Shown here in pieces: positions 56,379-64,000 of a stretch of 64,000 bases of DNA. Location: assembly GCA_040119125.1 (NCBI GenBank), contig JBEDTR010000016.1:310001-374000 (forward strand), read 5' to 3'. Under the pieces are notes generated by a model, which was not told the origin of the DNA, made no database searches, and saw nothing but the letters and a program-made list of their open reading frames with translations. The position numbers were made by a program, and so were the translations under genes. Within the stretch, counting starts at the first letter, position 1. Each line of letters opens with the position of its first letter. The stretch comes from Pacificitalea sp040119125 (GTDB lineage: Bacteria > Pseudomonadota > Alphaproteobacteria > Rhodobacterales > Rhodobacteraceae).

Positions 56379-56609
56379 TCAGTCCTCGCCGTCGTGCAGA
56401 TTGATCGGCTGCGACGGCATGATGGTCGAAATCGCGTGTTTATAGACCAGCTGCGACTGACCGTCGCGACGCAGGAGCACGCAGAAATTATCAAACCAAG
56501 TGATGACGCCCTGAAGCTTCACCCCGTTGATCAGAAAGATTGTCACCGGAACCTTCGTCTTCCGGACATGGTTCAGGAATGCGTCCTGAAGGTTCTGTTT
56601 GTCGGCCAT
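56379..56609 (-). CDS. hfq: RNA chaperone Hfq
   Basis: A 76-residue Sm-like hexamer that pairs small RNAs with mRNAs. LNHVRKTKVPVTIFLINGVK, QGVITWFDNFCVLLRRDGQS (Sm1) and LVYKHAISTIMPSQPI (Sm2) are typical. It sits between trkH and hflX, the standard order for this group. Confidence 0.97.
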   Translation of the reverse strand: MADKQNLQDAFLNHVRKTKVPVTIFLINGVKLQGVITWFDNFCVLLRRDGQSQLVYKHAISTIMPSQPINLHDGED

Positions 56610-56767
56610 ATTTTCTTGCCTATATTGTCCCGTCTTTTCCGTCCTTTGGCCGCCGATGGGAATGGCGGGCGGACATGCGTCGGATTACTATGGATTGCAT
56701 GATGCGGAGATTCCAGCCCCTCCGGGGTCGATTGACGCGCTATTTCGCAAAACGCGGCTTTGCAGGC

Positions 56768-58285
56768 TCAATTTCGCCAGAATTCCGGGTTGAGCAGCGC
56801 GATGATCGCCAGCGTCTCCAACCGGCCGAGCACCATTGCCACGCTCAGGATCGCCCGGCCATATCCTGACAGATCGGCGTAGTCGAGCGGCGCTTCGCCC
56901 ACCACTTGCGCCAGCGGGCCGGTGGTGGACAAGGCCGCGACGGTCATCACCATCGACTGCTCGAACGTCATGCCCGTCAGCGCCAGCAGGTTCGACACCG
57001 CAAAGATCGACAGCGCGAACAGCATGAAGAAGATCCACGCCACCTGTGCGCCTTGCCTGCGGATGCGCCGTTCCATCGCGCCCGACCCGCCAACGGAGTT
57101 GGGATGCACCAATCGGTCCAACTCCCGCAGCCCGTGTTTGTAAAGCGCATAGACCCGCAGCAGCTTGACCCCGCCGGCGGTCGTCGCCACACCGCCGCCG
57201 ACCAGCGCGAGGCCCAGCAAGACCAGGCCCGGTGTCTGCAATCCCGACCACGCCCGCGCGACCTCCCACTCCGATGAGGTGAAGCCGGTGGTTGTGAGGA
57301 ATGACCAGACCGTAAAGATCGCCCCCCATAGCGCGCGGATCGCCGACAGCACATCGGCTTCTTCGTCGACCTCATAGGCGCCGACCCAATGGCGCAGGAA
57401 CAAAATCGCGGGCACGACCATCAGGCAGGCCAGCCCCATCCGCATCTGCGGATCGCGCCGCAACCGGCGCCAGCGGTCACGGTGAAACTCAACCGCGAAG
57501 GTTTGGCGCGAGATGGCAAAGACAAAGAACACGACCATCAGCATTTCGCCGCGCAGCGCCGCACCGGACCCGTCAGGCCCGCCAATGGGGCTGATCCCAC
57601 TGGTCGACATTACCGCCATGGCATGGGTGAAGGCGATGAATGGATCGTCGCCTAAAATCGTCAGGCCGATCCACAGCACGCCGGTCAGGCCAGTATAGAT
57701 CGGCAGCAGGCGCGCGCCGTAGCGGGCCAGTCTTTCGCGCGGGTCGCCGACAAAGCGGGAGCTTTGGTCGAAACGCACCCCCTGCCCCACACCGCCGCCC
57801 GACAGCACTTCGAACCCGCCAAGGTTCATCGGCGCAAGGATCGCGATCGCCGTCACCCACAGAAAATAGCCGCCCATCCACGCCACCAGCCCGCGCCACA
57901 GATGCAGGGTGGATGGCAGACGATCCGGCTCGAACAACGTGGCGCCGGTGGTGGTGATCGAACTCACCATTTCGAACCACGCATCGTTGAACGGCACCGT
58001 GTCCAGCGCCTCGTAGAACGGGACGGCCAGCAGCAGCGGCAGCACCGAAAATGTCGCCAGAAGCGCGATAAGGTGAGACCGTGCGAGGCTGCGCGGCGTG
58101 TGGCTGATCGTGGCAATGGACAGCAGCACGAACAGGATCGAGGTCAACATACCCGAATAGGTAAACGCCCGCGCCGACAGCCAATCGCGCACCGCGACGG
58201 CGTGAAAGACCGGCACGAACATCATCACGCCTGCGATTCCGATCAGGATGACAATCAAGGGCAGATCGAGCAGGCGGCGGATCAT
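56768..58285 (-). CDS. trkH: Potassium uptake protein TrkH
   Basis: Membrane pore of the Trk potassium system, 505 residues with about ten transmembrane or re-entrant segments. The four selectivity-filter loops are visible: SSITTTGATLF, AVMSTSGISP, LTTTGFTSSEW and ALSTTGPLAQ. It is paired with trkA, which ends seven bases upstream. The ATG at 58283-58285 is used rather than the longer frame. Confidence 0.96.
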   Translation of the reverse strand: MIRRLLDLPLIVILIGIAGVMMFVPVFHAVAVRDWLSARAFTYSGMLTSILFVLLSIATISHTPRSLARSHLIALLATFSVLPLLLAVPFYEALDTVPFNDAWFEMVSSITTTGATLFEPDRLPSTLHLWRGLVAWMGGYFLWVTAIAILAPMNLGGFEVLSGGGVGQGVRFDQSSRFVGDPRERLARYGARLLPIYTGLTGVLWIGLTILGDDPFIAFTHAMAVMSTSGISPIGGPDGSGAALRGEMLMVVFFVFAISRQTFAVEFHRDRWRRLRRDPQMRMGLACLMVVPAILFLRHWVGAYEVDEEADVLSAIRALWGAIFTVWSFLTTTGFTSSEWEVARAWSGLQTPGLVLLGLALVGGGVATTAGGVKLLRVYALYKHGLRELDRLVHPNSVGGSGAMERRIRRQGAQVAWIFFMLFALSIFAVSNLLALTGMTFEQSMVMTVAALSTTGPLAQVVGEAPLDYADLSGYGRAILSVAMVLGRLETLAIIALLNPEFWRN

Positions 58286-58292
58286 GGCGCGC

Positions 58293-59669
58293 TCAGAAGA
58301 AATCGATGGAGACCTGCAACAGGCGCTCCACTTCGGGCACGTCGTCGGCCATGGCAAAAATCACGATCACGTCGCCTTCGGTGATGCGCGTGCTGCCCAC
58401 CGGCTTGATCACCTTGGTGCCGCTGCGGACCGCGCCGACCAGCACGCCCTCGGGGAAGTCGATGTCGCGGATCATGCGTCCGGCAATGGGAGAAGTCGAC
58501 AGCACCTGGGCCTCGATCACCTCGGCCTCCGCGTCACCGATGGAATAGACGCCACGCACCCGACCATGCCGGATATGCCGCAAGATCGAACTGACCGTGG
58601 TCGCGCGCGGGTTGATATAGGCGTCGATATCGAGCGGCCCCATCAGCGGCGTGAGGGTCGGATCATTGACCAGACAGATCGTCATCGGATTGCCGGCGGT
58701 CTTGGCGCGCACGGCCGCCAGCAGGTTGACCTTGTCGTCATCGGTCACGCAGAGCACGGCATCCGCCCGGTCGGCATTGGCCTCCGTCAGCAGGTTCATG
58801 TCGAGCCCGTCGCCATGCAGCACAATGGTCCGTTCCAGCGCATCCGCCGCGCGTTCGGCCACGGCGCGGTTGCGCTCGATCACCTTGGCGCGGACCCGGT
58901 GTGCACGGGTCTCCAGCGCACGCGCGACGGCAAGCCCGACATTACCGCCGCCGATGATCACGACGCGCTCCTGCTTGCGGCTTTGCTTGCCGAAAATCTC
59001 CAGCGCGCGGCTGACATCGGCCACATGGGAGCAGAAATAGATCTGATCCCCGGCAAATAGCTGATCGCCTGCGTCGGGCGCGAAAAGCGTGCCGTTGCGA
59101 CGCACGCCGACGACAATGCAGCGCAGCGTCGAGAACAGATCCGTCAACTGGCGCAACGGTGTGTTCAGCACCGGACAATCGGCATCAAGCGCGATCCCCA
59201 GCAGCTGCGCCTGACCTTCGAGGAAGCTTTCGGTATCAAATGCCGCAGGCGCGGCCAGCCGTTGCAGCGCGGCCTCGGCGACCTCGCGCTCGGGGCTGAT
59301 CACCACGTCAATGGGCATGTGATCGCGGCGGTAGAGATCGGAATAGATCGCGTCGAGGTAGGATTGCGACCGCAGCCGCGCGACCTTGCGCGGGACGGCA
59401 AAGACGGAATGCGCCACCTGACAGGTCACCATGTTGACCTCATCGGAATGGGTGGCGGCGATAATCATGTCGGCGTCGCGCGCGCCAGCGCTGTCCAGAA
59501 CATCCGGATAGGACGCATGCCCGGCGATACCCTGGACATCCAGCGTGTCGGTCGCGCGACGGATCAGTTCGGGATTATTATCGACGACAGTGACGTCGTT
59601 GCGCTCCCCAGACAGGTGCCGCGCGATCTGCCAGCCGACCTGGCCGGCGCCGCAGATGATGATTTTCAT
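58293..59669 (-). CDS. trkA: Trk system potassium regulatory protein TrkA
   Basis: A 458-residue cytoplasmic gating protein with two RCK (NAD-binding plus C) repeats. The GxGxxG loops are CGAGQVGWQIARHL (near residue 6) and IIGGGNVGLAVARAL (about 235). It binds TrkH and gates it in response to nucleotides. The start at 59667-59669 (MKIIICGAGQVG) is family-standard. In many relatives ntrY/ntrX precede it; here a response regulator gene does. Confidence 0.95.
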   Translation of the reverse strand: MKIIICGAGQVGWQIARHLSGERNDVTVVDNNPELIRRATDTLDVQGIAGHASYPDVLDSAGARDADMIIAATHSDEVNMVTCQVAHSVFAVPRKVARLRSQSYLDAIYSDLYRRDHMPIDVVISPEREVAEAALQRLAAPAAFDTESFLEGQAQLLGIALDADCPVLNTPLRQLTDLFSTLRCIVVGVRRNGTLFAPDAGDQLFAGDQIYFCSHVADVSRALEIFGKQSRKQERVVIIGGGNVGLAVARALETRAHRVRAKVIERNRAVAERAADALERTIVLHGDGLDMNLLTEANADRADAVLCVTDDDKVNLLAAVRAKTAGNPMTICLVNDPTLTPLMGPLDIDAYINPRATTVSSILRHIRHGRVRGVYSIGDAEAEVIEAQVLSTSPIAGRMIRDIDFPEGVLVGAVRSGTKVIKPVGSTRITEGDVIVIFAMADDVPEVERLLQVSIDFF

Positions 59670-59953
59670 GGGGCGCCCCCGGGGCTGTTGGCGATTGCGA
59701 CAGGGATGGCAGAACCCCGCAGGGGCGTCAACGGCCACAGATCCCGGCGCGGCGGATGCGGCAATGCCTGCGGCCATCCACCTTGGTCGGTCGCCCCCGC
59801 GACCTAGGTTCGTCTCGCGGGCCCTCCACGCAGACCCCATTCCCGAAGCCCGTTTCCTAATCAACTAAGCCCGTCACCCGGTCCGGCCCTATCGCCGCCG
59901 GTCACACCGCGCGGCCAAGTTGGCGCGCGTCGAATGCCCCCCCTTAATAGGCG

Positions 59954-60715
59954 TCAGATCATCGCCGCAGCCTCGATCCGGGCATCGACCAAACGCCGCA
60001 CCTGCGCCACCACGCGGTCCACCTCCCCGCCACCGCAATCGCTGGCGCGGGCAAGCGACTGTGCGGCGCGGGCAAGATCCGCATCCTCGGCGCTGAATGC
60101 CAGACTGCCCAGAAACTGCGCCAGATAGTTGAGCGGCACGTCGGGCGGCTCGCCATGATCCGAGGTCAGATGCCTGCGGCGCAGCTCTTCTGCGACATGG
60201 GCAAAATCGTCGCGCAGGGCGATGCGATCAGGACAGACCTCCTCTACCGGGACAGCGCGCAGGCCGCCGAACGGCACGCAGCCGCTTTGGTCCTCGACCG
60301 GCATCGCAGCGATGACTTGCTGCTGAAACGCCGCAAGGTTGGCAAAGGGTTTGAGCAGGAAATCGTCAGCGCCGGCGGCGCGGGCGTCGGCCTCCGCCTC
60401 CATCCTGCCGGAGGTGGCGAGGATCACGGGCACGCGGGGCACGGCCTGCGCCAATTCGCGGATCAGCTCGGACCCGTCGCCATCGGGCAGGCCAATATCG
60501 ATGATGACCACGGTCGGGCGGTAGACCTGCAAATGTCGCCTGGCAGATTGCAGGCAGTCGGCACGGCGAATCCGCGCGCCTGAGCGCAATGCCAACAGGC
60601 GCACCGCCTCGCAGGCAAAGCGGCTGTCCTCCACCACCAGCACCGTCATCCCCAACAAGGGGCGCCCCGGCATGGGTTTGCGCTGTGCCATCATATCAGT
60701 CAGATTATCCGCCAT
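59954..60715 (-). CDS. Response regulator with receiver domain and helical C-terminus
   Basis: A 253-residue protein. The receiver domain (about residues 22-135) starts MTVLVVEDSRFACEAVRLLA, with the phospho-acceptor in VIIDIGLPDGDG and the signalling Lys in DDFLLKPFA. The C-terminal half (about 165-253) is helical, with no helix-turn-helix or enzyme domain I recognise (LNYLAQFLGSLAFSAEDADL). It may signal by protein contact. The gene is alone, 284 bases upstream of trkA. The partner kinase is not evident. Confidence 0.85.
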   Translation of the reverse strand: MADNLTDMMAQRKPMPGRPLLGMTVLVVEDSRFACEAVRLLALRSGARIRRADCLQSARRHLQVYRPTVVIIDIGLPDGDGSELIRELAQAVPRVPVILATSGRMEAEADARAAGADDFLLKPFANLAAFQQQVIAAMPVEDQSGCVPFGGLRAVPVEEVCPDRIALRDDFAHVAEELRRRHLTSDHGEPPDVPLNYLAQFLGSLAFSAEDADLARAAQSLARASDCGGGEVDRVVAQVRRLVDARIEAAAMI

Positions 60716-60904
60716 GCGAAGCTCCTGTCAGTGGTGAAGGACTGCCTCGGTATCCGAAGCTGCGGATAGTAGAGCGCGTAAACTGCTAATTTTAGGTAAA
60801 CCGATTGCAAATGGACCCCCCCGCCCCCGCGTCCTTTCGGACCATTGCGGCGGGCGGGCGTTGCGGCTAGCGAGGTCCAAATTTGCCTGTCGAGGAGTGT
60901 TCCC

Positions 60905-61309
60905 ATGATCGGACGTCTGAACCATGTCGCCATTGCCGTGCCGGATCTGGGTGCCGCCGCCGCTCAATATCGCGACACGCTGGGCGCGCAGGTCGGCGCG
61001 CCGCAGGAGGAGCCGGACCACGGCGTGACCGTGATCTTCATCGAATTGCCCAACACTAAAATCGAGTTGCTGCACCCGCTTGGCGAAGGTTCCCCCATCG
61101 CGGGGTTTTTGGAAAAAAACCCGGCCGGTGGCATTCACCATATCTGCTACGAAGTGGATGACATCCATGTGGCGCGCGACCGGCTGCTTGAGTCGGGCGC
61201 GCGGGTTTTGGGGGACGGCACCCCCAAGATCGGCGCTCATGGCAAACCTGTGCTGTTCCTTCACCCGAAGGATTTCAACGGCACGCTCGTCGAATTGGAG
61301 CAGATCTGA
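60905..61309 (+). CDS. mce: Methylmalonyl-CoA epimerase
   Basis: A 134-residue glyoxalase-fold enzyme that interconverts (R)- and (S)-methylmalonyl-CoA in propionate use and the ethylmalonyl-CoA pathway. Metal ligands lie in MIGRLNHVAIAVPD, GGIHHICYEVDD and GTLVELEQI. GAGGAG lies just before the ATG at 60905. Its stop overlaps the DUF1467 gene, a common pairing. Confidence 0.95.
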   Translation: MIGRLNHVAIAVPDLGAAAAQYRDTLGAQVGAPQEEPDHGVTVIFIELPNTKIELLHPLGEGSPIAGFLEKNPAGGIHHICYEVDDIHVARDRLLESGARVLGDGTPKIGAHGKPVLFLHPKDFNGTLVELEQI

Positions 61310-61602
61310 TGGGTATCACCTCCGCCCTCGTTTTGCTGGCCATCACATGGTTCATGGTGCTGCTGATCATCTTGCCGCTGCGCAATACGTCACAAGGTGA
61401 GGCCGGGCGCATCGTGCCGGGCACCCATGCCTCTGCCCCCGATGATTTTCGCCCCGGTCGCAAAGCATGGATCACGACGTTGATCGCGCTGCCGATCTGG
61501 CTGGCTTTGGTCGGTATCATCCTGTCGGGCTGGATCACGCTGGAAGACATCGATATTTTCGACCGCTACACCCCGGACCGCTACGACCATTCGGACCGCT
61601 AA
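61309..61602 (+). CDS. DUF1467 family membrane protein
   Basis: A 97-residue two-pass membrane protein (segments at about residues 4-24 and 54-74) with RNTSQGEAGRIVPGTHASAP between them. DUF1467 proteins regularly follow mce in alphaproteobacteria. The TGATG overlap with mce implies co-translation. Function unknown. Confidence 0.88.
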   Translation: MGITSALVLLAITWFMVLLIILPLRNTSQGEAGRIVPGTHASAPDDFRPGRKAWITTLIALPIWLALVGIILSGWITLEDIDIFDRYTPDRYDHSDR

Positions 61603-61617
61603 GCCGCGCGGGCGGGG

Positions 61618-62313
61618 TCAGCCCCCGCTCCGCTCCAGCCGATGGAACATATGGGTGAAGGTCGCAGCGCCAAGGATCGGCACGAACAGGTTCACCACCG
61701 GGATCGACAGCGGCGCGGCCATCAAGATACCGGCGATCCAGATCCGTCCGCGATGCCGCTTGCGCGCGGCGATCGCCCCGATCCGCCCCAGCCGGCGCAT
61801 GGCGACCATCTGGAAATATTCGCGGCCCAGCAAAAACCCGTTCACCACCCAAAACAGCAGGGGACCAAACGGTCCGACAACGAAATAGAGGCCTACGGCG
61901 ACGATGTTCACGACCAGCATCAGGACGAGGAAATTGACGCTGTCGGTCAGCACGTCGCGCCAAGGCACCCGCGGCACTGGCGGCAAGCCCGGATAATGGC
62001 GCGCTTCAACCGCCTCGGCCACATCGTCGAGGAACAGCCCCGTGAAGGCCGACGCGACCGGCACCATCAAAAAGACGCTGAGCAGCAGCACCGCCATGAC
62101 CGACACAGCCGATAAGATATCGTCGAGCCATGTGATCGCAAAGCCGCCGGGCAGGGTCACCGTGTCCGGCACGATCCAATTCGCACCCCAGATAAACAGC
62201 GCGCAGATCGCGACCAGCAATCCGACCGTCAGCGCGAGCCCCAGCAGGAGCACACGCAGGAAAGGACGGTCGAAGAGCTGGCCGAGAGCTTTGGTAAAAT
62301 CGCCTAGGATCAC
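61618..62313 (-). CDS. EI24/CysZ-like membrane protein
   Basis: A 231-residue protein of the EI24 domain family, which includes the sulfate importer CysZ. Several transmembrane segments are seen at about residues 20-45, 65-90, 125-160 and 190-215, and LFLDDVAEAVEARHYPGLPP and FLLGREYFQMVAMRRLG are conserved. The start is a GTG at 62311-62313, overlapping the stop of the nitroreductase gene. Sulfate transport is possible but not shown. Confidence 0.88.
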   Translation of the reverse strand: MILGDFTKALGQLFDRPFLRVLLLGLALTVGLLVAICALFIWGANWIVPDTVTLPGGFAITWLDDILSAVSVMAVLLLSVFLMVPVASAFTGLFLDDVAEAVEARHYPGLPPVPRVPWRDVLTDSVNFLVLMLVVNIVAVGLYFVVGPFGPLLFWVVNGFLLGREYFQMVAMRRLGRIGAIAARKRHRGRIWIAGILMAAPLSIPVVNLFVPILGAATFTHMFHRLERSGG

Positions 62314-62888
62314 GCGTCGATCCAGCTGGTGATCGCGGAAATATCGGGGCGCGGACGTTCGGGCGGTGCGGCGCTTTCAGTGCCGATATGGATGATCCCT
62401 GCGACGATCTCGCCTTCTTTCAAACCATAGGCGGCTTCGGCAAAGGGGCGGTCATGGGCGACCCAACCGGTTAACCAGTTCGCGCCCCAGCCCGAGGCCA
62501 GCGCCGCGTTGAGCAGGCCAAGACATACCGCGCCGGAAGATAGCATCTGTTCGATCCATGGCACTTTCGGGTGCTCGACCGGAGCGGCGATAACGACAAC
62601 GGCAAGCGGGGATTTTTCAAACTGCCCGCGCCCCTTGTCGATCTGGACCTCATCCAGCCCGGCCTCCGCACCGCGGGTCGCCGCCAGCTCGGCCAGCCGC
62701 TCCAACGCCGGACGCTCCAGCACCACAAAGCGCCACGGCTCCAGTTTACCATGATCGGGGCAGCGGGCCGCCGCGGCAAGGATTGGGCCCAGATCGGCGC
62801 GATCGGGCACGGGGTCCGACAGCGTCTTGGCGGGGCGGGACCGGCGGTTGAGCAGGAATTCAAGCGCGGCAGGATTGGGATCGGGCAT
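62310..62888 (-). CDS. Nitroreductase family protein (YdjA-like)
   Basis: A 192-residue flavin-dependent oxidoreductase. RRSRPAKTLSDPVPDRADLG, CPDHGKLEPWRFVV and SSGAVCLGLLNAALASGWGA match the small YdjA-like nitroreductases that bind FMN as dimers. The physiological substrate is unknown. It is coupled by overlap with the EI24 gene downstream. Confidence 0.92.
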   Translation of the reverse strand: MPDPNPAALEFLLNRRSRPAKTLSDPVPDRADLGPILAAAARCPDHGKLEPWRFVVLERPALERLAELAATRGAEAGLDEVQIDKGRGQFEKSPLAVVVIAAPVEHPKVPWIEQMLSSGAVCLGLLNAALASGWGANWLTGWVAHDRPFAEAAYGLKEGEIVAGIIHIGTESAAPPERPRPDISAITSWIDA

Positions 62889-62984
62889 CTGAACCTCGGG
62901 TTGTTACCCGCTCAGATCTGGGGGATTTGGCGGCGGGGTGCAAGGCCATGCCCCACCCTCGCGCCAATGGACCCGGTGATCGGA

Positions 62985-64000
62985 TTAGCCGTCTGACCCG
63001 CTGTCGCTGGCCGAATCGCCCTCGGTCTCTTCCGCTGCGGGATCGCCCAACAGAAGCGCGGAGACCGGTGCCAAAGCGACATCCTCGACGCGGGCGCTGT
63101 CGGACCAGCCCATCAGGGCGGTCAACGTATCGGGATAGGTGTGGCCGATCATGATGACCGCGCCCGTCTTGATCGCCTCAAAGGCCGCGCGGTCCATATA
63201 GCGCTGGATCAAAGGCGCATCCTCGCGCCCGTCATCAAGCGCGCGGAAGATCAGCGCCGCGGGCACATTTTGCGAGTCCGCTTCGCGCATGGCGCCATTC
63301 AGCCCCCGATTCCACAGCACCAGCCCCTGCCCGTCCCGGCGCGCGATCAACGCCGCATCCTGCGCCGCGACCCGGCTGGTGCCGAAACCGCCCGCATCGG
63401 GCTCAAGGATCGCAACAATGCCCTCGACCCCCGCGAGCCGATCGCCCAGCGTGCCGTCGACATCGCGCCCCAGCAGCAAAACTTCATGCCCTGCCGCGCG
63501 GTAGGCGGCGATACGCAGGGCCAGATCATCGCGCGCGGGATCGATGGCGACGCTGACCGTGAAGGGCAAATTTGCCAGACCCTCGGGCCCCATGCCGTCA
63601 GCCTCATCCAGCAAAACGACGGAAAGCAGCGGCAATTGCAGCGGATTGGAAAACGGCATCGCGTAGCGGCTCAGCGCGGGCAGCGTATCGGCGCCGACGC
63701 TCGACAATGATGCGGCTTCGGTTTCATTGGCGGGCACCGCACCGAGCTCCAGATCGGATGCCGCGTCGAGCGCGGTGGTGTTGTCGGCGTCTTCGGGCGC
63801 GCGGATACTGGGCAATCGTCCGGTGATGACGCCCGCCACAGGCGCGCTGTCACCTTGGTCCAGAAGCTGATCGGTGACAATCCGAGGACGCTCCGCATCG
63901 CCATCAGAAGGGTTAAGCAAATCGCCAGCCGTGCCGGGCAGCGGTTCCGGCGCGACCTCAAGCAGGCGCATCGGGGCGGCTTGCTCTGCTGGTGCCCCGG
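62985..64000 (-). CDS. Divergent polysaccharide deacetylase-like protein, 5' end cut by window edge
   Basis: At least 338 residues, open to the right edge. The C-terminal domain (SVVLLDEADGMGPEGLANLP, FTVSVAIDPARDDLALRIAA, GHEVLLLGRDVDGTLGD and GAVIMIGHTYPDTLTALMGW) matches the divergent polysaccharide deacetylase (DUF610/YibQ) family. The preceding part is disordered and Asp/Ala-rich, and an N-terminal membrane anchor probably lies beyond the edge. It may act on envelope polysaccharide; activity is unproven. Confidence 0.85.
   Translation of the reverse strand, partial: GAPAEQAAPMRLLEVAPEPLPGTAGDLLNPSDGDAERPRIVTDQLLDQGDSAPVAGVITGRLPSIRAPEDADNTTALDAASDLELGAVPANETEAASLSSVGADTLPALSRYAMPFSNPLQLPLLSVVLLDEADGMGPEGLANLPFTVSVAIDPARDDLALRIAAYRAAGHEVLLLGRDVDGTLGDRLAGVEGIVAILEPDAGGFGTSRVAAQDAALIARRDGQGLVLWNRGLNGAMREADSQNVPAALIFRALDDGREDAPLIQRYMDRAAFEAIKTGAVIMIGHTYPDTLTALMGWSDSARVEDVALAPVSALLLGDPAAEETEGDSASDSGSDG

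Overview
The window is a 64 kb piece of a GC-rich alphaproteobacterial chromosome, most likely of the order Rhodobacterales (Roseobacter/Rhodobacter group). Support comes from families and gene orders typical of that group: trkA-trkH-hfq-hflX, the DUF6477/DUF6456 pair, glyQ followed by a DUF6446 gene, DUF1467 after methylmalonyl-CoA epimerase, a DUF1476 (ATP synthase zeta inhibitor) gene, ZapA preceded by a coiled-coil gene, a GTTC-N7-GTTC SOS box at recA, and CtrA-type TTAA-N7-TTAA sites. About 60 genes are densely packed on both strands, with many 1-4 base start/stop overlaps. I see no rRNA, tRNA, CRISPR array, prophage or intact insertion sequence.

Layout. 1-4.5 kb: a kinase/regulator pair coupled to an FAD oxidoreductase (cut by the left edge), then an ABM-fold protein, a GT8 glycosyltransferase and a small membrane protein downstream of guaA. 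6-11.5 kb: an SDR dehydrogenase, an MttB-family methyltransferase without pyrrolysine, a divergent DUF6477/DUF6456 pair with DnaA-box-like motifs, and a GAF sensor kinase. 11.7-14.3 kb: divergent katA/oxyR. 14.3-15.3 kb: an AT-richer patch with one unknown membrane protein. 15.4-20 kb: tkt, a coiled-coil gene, zapA, a gap that may hold 6S RNA, a lipoprotein and sufE. 19.9-24.1 kb: a cobalamin/methionine cluster (DUF1638, an unlisted 57-residue membrane protein, a corrinoid protein, a radical SAM protein, a homocysteine methyltransferase). 24.3-31.3 kb: DUF1476, an unknown 500-residue protein with a sulfotransferase-like partner, recA, alaS, DUF1330. 31.3-36.9 kb: an unknown gene under a CtrA-like box, a soluble PhoR-like kinase, a CoxE-like VWA protein, anmK and tyrS. 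37-42.3 kb: dctD/dctB and purC-purS-purQ. 42.5-47.1 kb: a leader peptide/attenuator, ilvB, ilvH, DUF6314 and purB. 47.2-51.7 kb: a secreted pseudoprotease, glyQ, DUF6446 and an AraC regulator. 51.7-59.7 kb: rne, hflX, hfq, trkH, trkA. 60-64 kb: a response regulator, mce, DUF1467, EI24, a nitroreductase and a polysaccharide deacetylase-like gene cut by the right edge.

How parts work together. The 20-24 kb genes look like the homocysteine-binding and cobalamin-carrying modules of a split B12-dependent methionine synthase, with DUF1638 and the small membrane protein as candidate accessories. The ilv operon appears to be controlled by a short Ile/Leu/Val-rich leader peptide and a terminator. dctB/dctD resemble a C4-dicarboxylate two-component system, but the regulator lacks the sigma-54 contact motif. 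Most of the rest is housekeeping: nucleotide synthesis, tRNA charging, DNA repair, RNA turnover and potassium uptake.
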